A stretch of DNA of 64,000 bases from Asterochloris sp. CNOR1 (GCA_963969365.1 OZ017757.1:186001-250000), one strand, 5' to 3'; shown: positions 12,701-23,737, counted from the first letter of the stretch. A program made the numbers and translations. Notes: a model not told the origin generated them from the sequence alone.

Positions 12701-15700
12701 GAGCCCCTTGGATGGGTGCCTGTGCTCTCTCTGTCCCTTGAAACAGGTGGCAGCCCCCTTGAAGCAGGTGATGGTGCAAGTTGTCCCCCTCAAGGTATGT
12801 GGCGCTCTCTCCCGTGTGGAGCACATGGCGCTCTGTACAAGCCACTCACGGTCACAGCCAGTGCCTGTCCAAGGCAAGGCTCTTCCCAGACGATTCAAAC
12901 TTCTGCTGTTCTGTCCAAGCCAGTCAGCCTTTTGCTGCAGATGGCTGTGCCTGGCTCGCTGCTGAGCATCATGAGGTATGCCACCAGCAAGGGCTTCAGC
13001 TTCCCCGATGAGACGACTGAGGACGACCTGTCGGCTGGAAGCTTCTCCGGTGGCGTGAGGGAGGGCGCCCTCCCTGTGCAGCATGGGCAGTGGATCGCTG
13101 AGCAGGCAAGTCTATAGGCATGCAGAGAGCGGCCCATGTGTCATGACAGAGAAAGCCTCAACAGCACTCGTAACCCTCATGGCAGACCTGAGGGTGTGGA
13201 CCACTAGACGAAGCCAGCTGTACCAGACTGCATCTCTATGAGACGACAATGCTCCAGTGGGCAGAGTCATAGGTGTGTCAGGCCTGCTGGATGCACACAC
13301 CAGCCTGTGTCATGCCTGAACATCTGAACTCACCAGGGAGCCATGTGCTTGCCCGGCTGCGCTCTGCAAAGCAGCCTCATCTGTTCCTCATGCCTGCAGG
13401 CAGGGGAGTACCTGGAAGCCATGCTGGCCAGCAGTACGCCCGGCTGCGTCTTCGAGGCTGCACAGGCCCTGCTGCAGCTGGCTCGTCTGCAGAGCGCGGC
13501 TCCCAACAGCGGCTGCTACAATGCGGTGTCAGGGGCAGCGGCTTCCTGGGCGGCTGTGGCTGTGGCAGCCCTGCTGCAGCTGTGGGACCGCCAGCTGAGC
13601 ACTGCCGGGCATGCACAGATCATGGATGTCCTCTGCCAGCACCTGGACTGCCTTCAGGTGGGTACAGGGTCTGCATCATGGCTGCTTTCAGCATTGCAGG
13701 GCCTGCGTAGGTTGTCAACACACGCTGCCAGTACCTGGACAGCCTCCAGGAGTAAACTATGGTCAGGGATGGGCAATTTTAACTCATCAGCCGCATTGAC
13801 CCTGCAGGTGTGTAGCCCAAGTGCCCATCTGCCTCCTGGGTCGTCCAGTCCACTCCACTGCTGCCCCCTGCAGGTCACTGCCCAGCTCGGCTTGATGCGC
13901 CAGCTGTTCCCGCTGATAGCCACCCTGCCCTCAGCCGCCGGCCGCACCTCAGCTCTGGCTCACGTGTGGCGCGTGGCAGTCACCCTCGACCTGGCCACCC
14001 GCCGTGCAATCCGCAGTGGGGACCGCGCCGTCCCAGGCGCGCAGCTGAAGGACATGTTGACTGACTCTTTCGTCATGGACATCATCAGTGGGGACGTCTC
14101 CGGTGCGCCCAAGCTGCGCTCAAAATCTTTTGTGCCTGGCAGATGTTGGTGTTGAGGCCTGCAGCCTGAATGCGTGCACATCGTGTTGGCTGTGAGGAAA
14201 AGTGGCTTGCGGCTAGTGTGCTTGGTCTCATGATGCCTTCTTTGGCAATAGTCATTGCATTGTTGTTTTGACTTGGGCCCGGCTGTTGGATGGTCTGACT
14301 GAAGCCTTTTTCCATATGCATGTGAATCAAGTGCTATGGAGCCTCATCAGTGAGCCGTCACTGTGCTGCCTGCAGGGTCTGCCATTGTGGGCGCGTCGGC
14401 CAAGTACCCGGCCTTCAGAGAGGAGTTGGTGGCGGTGCTGCTGGAGGTGGTGCGGCGTCACCCACGAGCGTCTGCTGTGGTGTCCCAGGTTTGCCTTTGT
14501 GAATGACAACCTTATGCACGACAACCTCACCACCCCAGTCATGATGGAAGATGGTCTGCAACTTACTTTGCATGATGCTGCGCTGATCATCTTTGGCTGC
14601 TGAGTGATGGGGAGCGGGGCAGACCTGGGACAGCCAACCTGCACAGACATGGCCTGGTTGCACAGCTGCCTGTAGCTTGCGGCTGTCCAACCATGTCGCC
14701 GTTGACCATCTTGGTGCGGCCAGTGGCAACAGAGAGCGATGCTCAGCAGGCTGGGATACAGCTTGCTGTGCATCTTGGGGTCTGCATTGCGTTTCTACAT
14801 GGGGCAGCTAACCTGCATGCAGGCATGGACAAGGCCTGGCATGCTGCTCTGGGGCTTGGCAGAGAAATATAGGCTCTCAATTGGAGCGCTGCAATTAGGA
14901 GCAGTGTGCTGAGGCGCCAAACACTGCATCCGTTGAGCACTGCTGATCTAGGCAACACAGCTGCAAGGGCTCCTGCAGAGGGGCTGCAGCTCAGGGCCAA
15001 ACTTTGGCAACCAAGATCTGTCAAGGCTTCAGTCAGTCCAGGTTCCAGATGTGCCCTTTCGGATATATCTCGTGCACAGCACGGCACTTACGGCTGCATC
15101 ATGCAGACAATGAGGACACAAGTCTCAGCCCCAGAGCAGACTTGCCTGCAGCCACCCTCTGGACTATGCTTGCTCGCAAGGGCTGCCTGCAGCCGTCAAG
15201 GCATTGCCCTCATGCACTGAGTGCCTGTCCCCTGTGCAGGGGAACTCAGCTACAGAGGCGCTTGGTCAACCTGCTCTGGGTTTCTCGTCAGTCCCAGCGC
15301 TTTTGCCACCAGAAATTTTACTGTTTCTTATGCCTCAAGCCTGTTCTGTTAATGCAGGGAGGCTTGGCTGCCGACCAGAGGGACCACTCTGCCCAGGACA
15401 TTGGTGTCATCGCCAGCGGCGCCGCGTACAGCCAGGGCATTGCAGAGCAGGCAGACTGGTTGGGCAGTGCCAAGATCACAATGCAGGTGTGCAATGTCAC
15501 TTTTGAAGGAACAGATCAAGTTCCACACTATATCTTGTCATGGAGTTAGATCTCCATCTTGACAAGGTCCCACCTGATCGATGCTGAGCAAAGCTGCTTC
15601 AGGTCACAGCGTGTGGTGCTTCCTTTGCTGCTTTGAGGGGCCTGCCTCTGCCGCTTAACTGCAGGGGCGGGCTACACGCTCTCACAGCCTCGTGGTGCGT

Positions 15701-18700
15701 CTGATATCACACATGGGCTCTTGATTATGCTCTCCGCCTGGCCAGCTCCCCACCTTGATGCAAGGGGTTGTTTTCTGCCCCGCATCTGCACCAGCACCTG
15801 AGGAGGAAGTCGCTCCATGCCCAGGGGAGCCACCTCCACCCTGCCTTGATGTCAGGCTGTCTACATAGATTGTGGAGCCTCAATGTCCTGCCACACTTTC
15901 CGAGCCTGATTTCCTATCAGCTTTACAACATTGGGGTTGGGGGTTCAGGTTGGCCCCTGCCTGGCAATTGCAGGCAGCAGCGCAGCAATGCACATGAGAG
16001 CCACCCCAATCTGCCTGCTAAGGTCTTAGGCTTGTCCACATTATATACGGTGCTTGCATGCTGCTGCAGGATGCCAAAGCTTGTCTGACCTCATTCATCT
16101 GTCTCATAGGACCACTGACATTGCAAACAGTCCTTGGAACTTTGCAGCCAAGGCCTGAGTATTCGCCAACAAAAACAACAGGGCTACACATAGCATTACA
16201 AGTGGCTTTCACAATTGGCAGGGCACCAAGGCTGTATCAATTTTGTTGGTCTGTCTTGGATAATGTTGGCTGATCAACTGCTACAATTGGCGCTCACATG
16301 CCGCAGGGCACCAAAGCCTGCCTGGGGTGGGACCGCCAGCCCCTGGGAGCCACTCATGCGCCCACAGCTGTGGTGGACCTCTGGCTGCAGCTGCTGCAGC
16401 TCAGCTCCCACGTAGCTCAGGTGGGGCTACAGCAACAAAAATAACTTGTAGATCTGACATCGTGCTGCCGCTGCTGCAGCGCAGTCCCCATGTGACTTGA
16501 GCACACGCATCTTGCAAGATGTTTACATCTAGCTGCAGCTGCTCTGCAGCTCAGCTCCCCTATGGCTCAGGCAGGGCTGCAAGTGAATTCCTGTAGCTAT
16601 TTGCTGCTCACCTCCTTCGCGACTCAGACAGGGCTGCATACTTTTCAGCGACAGCGCCCATCTGGCTGCAGCTTGTGGCACACCTGCTTGGGCGTGGTCA
16701 AGTGGGCATGCTTGATCGGCAACACTGCCTTTTCAACTGCCATGTCCTGCTGCCCTGCGCCCTGTAAAGGACCAGCCTGCAGCTGTGGGCACCAAGCTCA
16801 CCGTTGAAAAGCACCTCTGGTGTGTGACGCTCTTGGTTCACGCCTGCAGTCGCTGCCGCGGGGCAACGTCGATCCTGAGCGACGAGCCAGCCTGACTGAT
16901 GGGCTGGACCCCGCTCTGGAGGCTGAGCAGCAAGTGGGCGTCCTGGTCAACAGCTACTCAGCCTCCCTGCAGGAGCTGATGATGCAGCTGCTGGTGCACT
17001 GGCGGGTGAGTGCGGCTGTGTGTGCTGCAGTGGGTGAGCGCAGCTGTGTGTGCTGCAGTGGGTGAGTGCGGCTGTGTGTGCTGCATTGAGTGAGTGCGGC
17101 AGCCAGTGCACTGGCGGGTGGGTGCAGCTGCATGTGAGCTGGCGGGTAGGTGTGGCTACACCTGATGGTTGCCACTGTCACTGGCTGGTCAGACGTTGCG
17201 CAGTCTGTGTGTTCCACAGGAACGCAGTTCGTGTGGTCTGTGATGCGGAGGAGCAGATGGCGCAGCTTCCAGTGGGTGAGCTGCAGCTGTAGTTGAGGAC
17301 CACAGGGATCCAAAGGGGCTCTGTGCGCAGCAGCGTAAGGGCTGTGTGCTGCAGCTGCGAGCAGATGGTGCACTCCCAGGTAGGGTTGTATTGGGTGCAG
17401 CCTCCCCTGCATTGATGGAGCTCAGGTGTGGTTGGTGCAGACCACAAGGGGCTGGCTGGTTACGTTTCAGGTGCTGAGCAGGCAAGTCAAGCCGGCAGCC
17501 AACCATCTTGACCCTGATCCTCAAGCTGGATCTCAGAGCTTGAACACTGCAGGTGCTGAGCGCGCCAGTCAAGCCGCGGGCCCTGTGGGTGGCAGCGCAT
17601 CATCTGGAGCTCAGCACCTCGGCAGACGGCCTCTGGGCGGGTCTGCTGGAGGCTCTGGCTGAGCTGGTGTCTGGCAGCGAGGCAGACTCAGAGGCCGCCA
17701 GGTGCGGCGGGTGCCTCATGTGGCTTCCTGTGCATCTGAGTGCAAACAGGCAGCAAAAGCTGCTGAATCTGTAAGTATGTGTGTATGATAAGAAAATGTC
17801 TGCAGGTTGACACTAGCCCGTGGTCATCATGCAAGCAACTCTGTCCCGCTGCACATGTGTGCCTTGATTTGAGGGAACACGCAGTTTGCTGGTGGCTGCA
17901 CACTCCACACTTTTGCATGCGCGATTGAGAAAGTGGTGGAATGAGTCTGTCTGGGAGCACCTCCAGTCCCAAATGAGGCCATGTGATGCAGAACAGTCAG
18001 CTTCGTAGACAGTGGGTATCTGCAACAATGTCCACCCCCCTTTCTGTCCAGCTCAGCAGTGATGATGATGGCTTTGGTGTACACAGGACCAAGGCGACAC
18101 TGACAGCAGGAGGCAACCCAGCTGCTCACACCGGCAGCACCCTGACATCTGATGACAATACAAATCTTCATCTGCATGGACCCGACAAAATATCACGCTT
18201 GGCAGCAGCCTGGCATTTGGCATGCAGGCAGCAGAGGGTGGCTGGGTGTTTGCACCAGTGACACTGCCCGTCTCATCGGCCAGTATCTCAGTTTACATGT
18301 ATCCCTGTTACAGGACCAAGGCGGCACTGGCAGCCGCTGCAGAGGGTGGCCTCATTGCTCGCACCGGCAGCAACCCCTTTGGGCCTGGAGGAGCGACTGA
18401 GGATGGGCTCACCGCTTGTGTGGATGAGCCGGACATTGAGGCAGAGGGAGTCGAGGTGGCCCTCGTGTGCGCCGAGCGAGTCGCAGCGCTGCTGGCTGCA
18501 AATGCGGGGAGGGGGGCAGCCCCCGGCATCAAGGTGGGAAGACGGGCAGACTGGCAGGGTTGCAAGCCTTAGTTCGAAAGCCTGATGTGGCTGGCCGTCA
18601 AGAGTCTGTTTCTCTGTGTTGCATGGGCTCCACATGCAGGTATCATCTGCCCATGCAGCTGCGCTGCTGTCTGCCAGCGCAGTGAGGAGAGCAATCTGTG

Positions 18701-21700
18701 GTCAGGGTGAGGCATCATGAGCTGTGGTAAAGGATTTTCTGATGTTTGTTGTGACATGAGTTTGATGGTCGCCACAGAGCGCTGCTAAGGTGACTGGAGT
18801 ACTAGCCCCCAGCGCAGGGGCAGCAGTGCAAAGCTGTACCTGACATCTGCAATGTTTGTGCACAGGTAACCAATAAAGGCTTTGTTTCTGTGCCGTGCAG
18901 GACATCGCTGCCAAGATGGCTGAAGTGCTGCGCCCCTACAGCAAGGGCAGCAGGGCAGGGCTGGACGCACGAGACCGCCTCCACCGCATCCTGAAGCAGC
19001 TGCAGCCTGTTGCCACAGCTGCACCCCTCCAGCCAGGTGGGTTCCGAGCAGACTCTCCTCAGCCACTAAATCCCCTGCCTGCACTGCTGCTGTGATCAGG
19101 CAGAGCCCTAATAAGCAGCCACAAGGTCACCCGAGGTGTGATCCGGGGGCAACTTTGCCCGTGAAGGGCCTGTGCTGAACCTGCCATGTAAGCAGTCTGT
19201 TGAGCTGGTTGCCAAAGAATGGTGGCAGTCTTGACCCAGGGAGATGCCTGCAGGCCAGCAGCTCCTTCATCTGTGCCGCAGAGCTGCACGTAGTAACACT
19301 GCCTCTCCCCACTTCAGCTGCAACTTCAACACCTCCCGTTCCTCAAGCTTTCTGAACACGCCAGACTTGCCAGCCTCCGTCATGCAGGACAGCATGCATC
19401 AATACATGCTGAGGTCTGCTTGTCCCATACTGCAGTGCCCCCAGCATGGCCAGGGTGAGGATGGCAAAGCAGGCCTGTCCAAAAACAGGGGCCTGCAGTC
19501 ACTTTCCCTGACATGCCCCGCCCCTGTCAGCGGTGCCAGGTGCAGCACCGTCTGACATTGTGTGCAGAAGCACTGGGGAACGGCGTGGGCCCCCAGCCCC
19601 GCCCCTGTCAGCGGTGCCAGGTGCAGCACCGTCTGACATCTTGTCACTCTGTGTGCAAAAGAACTGGGGAACGGCGGTGGCCCCCAGCACCGTGTGGATG
19701 AGAGTGGGCGTTGGGGGTGCCAGGTGCAGCACCATCTGACATCTTGTCACTCTGTGTGCAGAGGCACTGGAGAACGGCGGTGGCCCCCAGCACCATGCGG
19801 ACGAGAGTGGGCGCCTGCAGGCCAGCAGCTCGTGGAAGGTGGGGGAGGGCTTTCCCCTGGCAGCCCCCAGCACATCTGTCCTGCAGACGACCCGTCGCTT
19901 CACACGCTACTGGGCGCTGAGGCAGCAGGTGGGTCTGTGTGTGATGCCCATGCCTGGCCTGACCGCGCATGGCACAGGTCCCCCATACTCAAGTGCTGTT
20001 GCTGCTGGGCTTCAAGGCAACAGGGGACTGCGTACGCTGTGCTGTGTGAAAGGCATGGGGCAGCCAGAGATGCTGCTGAGGACTGAGACAGCAATGTTGG
20101 CGGCCATTTGTGAAGGGCTCTGGACACCGCTGAGCGGCCGGGCGACTGTTCGAGCAGGCGTCGCACCTCTGCATCTGGGGCTGCAAGTGTCTCTCTGTTG
20201 ATGCCACCCATCCTATGGCCATCCCTCAGTGCAGGCAGACCCTGTCATGCACCCATCGAATGTGTCTCAGGCAGGCAGGTACTGCAGCTGCTGACGTGCG
20301 CTGCTTCAGAGTCAGCTGTTGGTGCCTCCATCTGTCACAGTGCTGCGGCTGCAAGTCCAAGTCGTGAAGCTCCAAGCCCATGGCCACAACCAGTGGGGCA
20401 CTCCACCTCTCGGCGCGTGCAGGCCGCTGATGCTGCAGCAGCTGTCTACCCAGAGGCGGCCACTGCTCAGCAGCAGCAGCCAGAGGTGGCCGGCCTGCCT
20501 AGCCCTGTGGAGGTGATGGCGCTGTGCTCAGGCTCGGAAGTGGCCACAGCTGCCACAGCAGTGGAGCTGACTGGGGCCAGCGACCCCCTGCGCTTGGCAG
20601 CCTGGCACAGCGTGGATGCAAGGACACGCCACCTCGTGGTGCACCTTGAGATCACCAACAGGCTGGTCAACGAGGTCAAGGGAGTCTTTGCTAGGTGAGG
20701 CACCAACCTAAAGGGTTTTGACAAGCAGCAGGTGCTGCAAAGTTCAAGTTCAGCCCTGTGCCAAAGGAGTTGCTGCCTTGCGCAGCTTGTCGTCTCCAAG
20801 TTGCGCCAGACAGCCCCTGTGGCTGTGCAGGGCGGCCCAGGGGGCCAGGGATTCCTGTTCTGCCCTTGCTGCCTTGTTCAGCACGCACCCCCAGTGTACG
20901 CTGTCTCACTCAGCCCCTGTGACTGGTGCGCAGGGGTTTTTTTGGTTCATTTGCCCTCCAGTTCCACTTCACTTCCTCGTGGCTGCGCCCCCAGTCTGCA
21001 TCGTCTGACTCAGCCGCTGTGCCGGTGCAGGGTGGCGGTGGGCGGCCCTCTCATCCCTGAGGGCAGGCACCCCCCCGCCTTCAGGGTGGCGACGCTGCCG
21101 TCGGGCGACTCGGTCGCCTGGCAGTTCACCTGCCGCGTGGGCGCCTGCGCGCGCATGACCGTGCAGCCTTACCTGGACCTGCCTGCGCGCGCTGCTGTCA
21201 TTCCCGGTGAGCGCTTCTTTGTGCAAAGTCACAGGGCAGAGCACTGTGCAGCCCTACCTGTAGCTGCCTGCGCGCGCTGCTGTCATCCCCAGTGAGCTCC
21301 TTCATCAAAGTCACAGGGCAAAGCACTGTGCAGCCCTACCTGGAGCTGCCTGCGCGCGCTGCTGTCATTTTCGGTGAGCATCTTCCACAAAGTCACAGGG
21401 CAAAGCACTGTGCAGCCCTACCTGGAGCTGCCTGCGCGCGCTGCTGTCATTTTCGGTGAGCATCTTCCACAAAGTCACAGGGCAAAGCACTGTGCAGCCC
21501 TAAGTGGACCTGCCTGTGCATGCTGCCGTCATTCTCAGTGATCTGCAGCAAAGTAATTTTAAGAAGTTACTTTGCAGCCCTTGCATGGGCTGCTGTTGTC
21601 ACCGGTGCAATGGCAGCAAAGCTGCCACCTGAAGTGACAAACCCCAGAAGCCATGGGCAAGCCGTGCAGGGGCTTCGTGCTCTCACCTGTGCGCACATGA

Positions 21701-23737
21701 GCAGCAACGGCATGCATTTTTTACATGTTGCTGTGGTATTGGCTGCAAGCGCATGGCTGCTAGCTTGAACCTGCGGGCACAAGCTGTCTTCATTTCTGGT
21801 GCCAATTGACGAGGTCCTGGCAGATCTGTCAAACACCCTTGTACAACATGCAGACAGTGGTGCCAGCGAGAAGAGCCAACCTGTGCCTAACCCTGCTGTT
21901 GCCTAAGGAATGGGGCACAAACAGGACCTTCAGGCATCCAAGAATTTGTGTAGTTCCTCAAGTCTGGTGCACCCCCTGCAGGTGACGACGCCAGCCTGAG
22001 GTGCCGCCCCTACACCATCTCACCAGCTGCGCTTCTCAGGGCACCACCCTCCCCGCCAAGTGCCGAGGCCTTCTTCCAGATGTTCCCAGCCCTGCCAGAG
22101 AGTGGGTCCCACGTGTCAAGTGCTGCATCTTGCGCAATCTGCTGAGAGAAGGGGCTTCTTTTATAGGCTTTGCGCAACCTGCTGAGGAAAGGGCCTTGTT
22201 CCATAGGTTCCCTGCCCTGCTAAAGACTGAGCCTCGAGCATGCAGTGATCCATCATGAGCAGCTACTGACAAGAAGATTGTCCAGAGGCTTCCTGCATGA
22301 CAGGGACTTCATCGTGCCCAGCACAGTGGTCACCATGCGGCACTCTGCACGGTCAGGCCCAGCAGCAGAGCTCAAGACCCAGCAGGGCTTGCTGCAAAGC
22401 CTGCAAGATGATGTGATGCATCAGGCTTGCTGCAGATGTCAGCAAGCTGATGTGATGTGGCCAGGATATTTGTACCAAAAGTCAGCCAGCTGATGCAATG
22501 CGACCTTGTAAGGGCACAGGCCAGACACACTGTACATGAGACGCTGTCTGACTGAACCTGCACGGGCAGCGCTCAGAGCAGGCAGCTGCAGTGCTCCAAC
22601 CAGGGCACACTTGGTTGCCTTGCCGGCAGCTCAGCATTGCTGCACTGGTGCCAGCACTGCCCAGACGGCAACCTGAGTCACATAACCCTGTGCCTGCAGG
22701 CACGCACCTGACTGGCATGTGCACCAAGCCTGGCGTGGCAGGAGGGCTGGCCCTTCTGGGCGCGCTTCACCGCAGTTCTCTCGCCTGCATCTCGCTGAAG
22801 GGCTTGGCAGCGCAAGGGGGGTTCCAGGCGGCCTACCTGGGTGTGTCTGATGTCATCAGAGTGAAGTGTTTTGTGGGCAACCTGCATACAGCTGGTTGTC
22901 TCAGATCGCAACAGCAGATGGGGGCTTCGGGTCAGCATTTCTAGGCCCTTTGGCATGCTGTGTGCAGGGTGCATATGGCTGACTGCTTACAAAAATAGAC
23001 AATCCACACACCCGGCAGTGTCCCCAACAGGCCCCATCAGTATGGTGGGTGGTGAAGAACTGCGATTACCAGCTGGAGCGTGGGCATCTGAACAGAATTG
23101 TGGTGTAAGAGCCCAGCAGCGCCACGGCCCTGCCTCGCAGATTGCATGGGCGTGGGTAGTTCCCGGCCTGCCTTGCACAACCAGTGCGATTAGCCATGCG
23201 GGACATTGGAGTGGTCTGCATGGCCAGGCCCTGCCAGAGGCTTCTCAGGCTCTGCTCGGCTGCTGGTGCTGACTATGTTGTGTCTTCGCTGCAGGGCTCA
23301 GCTGGGACAGCAGCCTCCTGGCCATTGTAGTCACTGGACAGCTGCTGCCGTCCCAGACAAGCGCACCTGAGCAGCAGCCAGACGGTGCTGCCAACCAGAA
23401 TGGCGGCACACCTGTCCCGCCACGGGACCTTGGCTGTGTAGTCTGTCGGCTCACCGTCACGTCCACCTCGTCAGAGACGGTGGCTGCCATAGAGAATGAC
23501 CAGGCATCCTGGCTCCACGATGTCAGCGGGGGCCACCTGGGTAGTGGTCTGAGCATGCAGAGAGCCAATGGTGGAGCTGGGTCTGGCAGCCTGCCTGCCA
23601 AAGTGGCCCAACTGAAGTCGCTGTATGCAGTCAACCCTGAGCAGGCGCAACTGCGCATGACCCAAGACGAAGCACGATCGCCTGATGCCTTTGAGACCAT
23701 ACTTGCGCAGCAGTGGCAGGCAGTGCTGTCGTCTTGA
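9708..23737 (+). CDS. TPLATE: TPLATE, adaptin-like endocytic complex subunit, complete, 22 exons
   Basis: TPLATE is the beta-adaptin-like large subunit of the plant TPLATE/TSET complex, which works with clathrin and AP-2 at the plasma membrane. Exons: 9708-9792, 10401-10582, 10902-10987, 11951-12156, 12346-12494, 12768-12794, 12941-13105, 13400-13657, 13874-14102, 14376-14488, 15358-15486, 16307-16420, 16850-17005, 17553-17701, 18314-18533, 18901-19036, 19762-19928, 20279-20694 (or from 20423), 21031-21206, 21982-22101, 22700-22840, 23295-23737. All phases agree and total 3867 bases, about 1288 residues against 1176 in Arabidopsis. Landmarks shared with Arabidopsis: GGRDVSSL near residue 29 (AAGRDIS), LLQLWDRQ in exon 8 (ILTLWDRQ), FREELVAVLLEV (FREELVAMLVES), ELTGASDP...VVHLEITN (PLTGSSDP...TLHLKIIN), and LRCRPYTISPAAL...EAFFQMFPALP (LRCQPYKIPLTEL...VEFFRLWPSLP). 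Helical trunk is followed by a two-part appendage from exon 18. The acidic, Lys-rich C-terminal tail of plants is replaced by an unrelated tail ending in QQWQAVLSS. Confidence 0.93.
10146..10222 (+). repeat. Echo of TPLATE exon 2 start in intron 1
   Basis: GCCTGCAGATGGCTGAGACGTAAGCAGCCTGG-type DNA here is a degraded copy of the exon 2 acceptor and first 55 bases (true acceptor at 10400, exon reading GGCGGCCGAGATGTGAGCAG). It keeps a TGCAG before the copied exon start, so it is a potential cryptic acceptor; the copied frame is not maintained. Confidence 0.75.
10645..10840 (+). repeat. Echoes of TPLATE exon 2 end in intron 2
   Basis: Two pieces downstream of exon 2 copy its last 60 bases. GTGCCAGGGGCTGCATGCTG at 10652 matches the exon's TCTGCCAGGGGCTGCAGGCC, and AACACAGAGGTGAGCG near 10820 matches the true exon/donor junction AACACAGAGGTGAGCA at 10574. 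The second therefore contains a copied donor. Confidence 0.75.
11164..11335 (+). repeat. Tandem duplication in TPLATE intron 3
   Basis: About 98 bases are repeated once: CTGACAGAGGGATTGCCTGC at 11176 and CTGACAGAGGGAGTGCCTAC at 11274, each followed by TGGTGGCTYTCTTRGGGA. No exon homology is evident, so this is plain intron duplication. Confidence 0.8.
11691..11950 (+). repeat. Two upstream echoes of the TPLATE exon 4 acceptor
   Basis: The true acceptor and exon start at 11942-11985 read GCGCTGCAGGCTGACAGCC then AGCCTGCACAGCACACAGCC. Copies occur at 11692-11730 (GCGCTGCAGGCCGACAGCC, GCACAGCACACAGGCC) and 11816-11858 (GCGACGCAGGCTGACAGCC, CACAGCACAGCCC). Spacing is about 125 bases each time, so three near-identical acceptors are lined up before exon 4. 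Confidence 0.85.
13722..13752 (+). repeat. Echo of TPLATE exon 8 end in intron 8
   Basis: CACGCTGCCAGTACCTGGAC then AGCCTCCAG copies the last bases of exon 8 (CTCTGCCAGCACCTGGACTG, CCTTCAG) about 95 bases downstream of the real donor at 13658. The copy has lost the GT. Confidence 0.7.
16203..16630 (+). repeat. Echoes on both sides of TPLATE exon 12
   Basis: Upstream, GGCAGGGCACCAAGGCTG at 16218 copies the exon 12 acceptor CGCAGGGCACCAAAGCCTG at 16302. Downstream, two or three copies of the exon end (true TGGCTGCAGCTGCTGCAGCT ... GTAGCTCAGGTGGGGCT) lie at about 16462-16500, 16530-16580 and 16605-16640, the second reading TAGCTGCAGCTGCTCTGCAG and CTATGGCTCAGGCAGGGCT. Confidence 0.7.
17001..17150 (+). 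repeat. Reiterated exon 13 donor region in TPLATE
   Basis: After the real junction GGCGGGTGAGTGCGGCTGTG at 17001 the motif GTGAGYGCRGCTGTGTGTGC repeats three times, then CACTGGCGGGTGGGTGCAGC near 17108 copies the last exon codons and donor again, and GCTGGCGGGTAGGTG follows near 17140. Several consensus-like donors are therefore present within 150 bases. Confidence 0.75.
17466..17505 (+). repeat. Echo of TPLATE exon 14 start
   Basis: CAGGTGCTGAGCAGGCAAGT then CAAGCCGGCAGCC is a copy of the exon 14 start at 17551 (CAGGTGCTGAGCGCGCCAGT, CAAGCCGCGGGCC), about 82 bases upstream. Confidence 0.8.
18078..18150 (+). repeat. Echo of TPLATE exon 15 start
   Basis: ACACAGGACCAAGGCGACAC through CACACCGGCAGCACCC copies the exon 15 acceptor and its first 65 bases (TTACAGGACCAAGGCGGCAC ... 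CGCACCGGCAGCAACCCC at 18308), about 230 bases upstream. The copy is shorter by a few bases and not in frame throughout. Confidence 0.8.
19505..19800 (+). repeat. Three tandem copies of the TPLATE exon 17 acceptor region
   Basis: The block GGTGCCAGGTGCAGCACC, TCTGACAT, GTGTGCAGA, ACTGG(G/A)GAACGGCG, GGCCCCCAG occurs at about 19534-19600, 19612-19690 and 19718-19793. The last is the real acceptor and exon start; the two upstream copies carry the same TGTGCA(G/A) acceptor. Identity is high, so this is probably the youngest echo in the window. Confidence 0.85.
21155..21548 (+). repeat. Exon 19 end and donor of TPLATE repeated four more times
   Basis: The true exon end reads CCTACCTGGACCTGCCTGCG, CGCGCTGCTGTCATTCCC, then GGTGAGCG. 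Four further copies follow with an 83-base period starting near 21250, 21333, 21416 and 21499; two have GGTGAGCATC at the copied donor, others AGTGAG or AGTGAT. Copies 3 and 4 are almost identical to one another, including AAAGTCACAGGGCAAAGCAC. Confidence 0.9.

Noticed and set aside
12288-12845. 185-codon minus-strand frame and other long antisense frames across TPLATE
   Set aside because: They are shadows of TPLATE exons, which are supported by homology and a closed phase chain.
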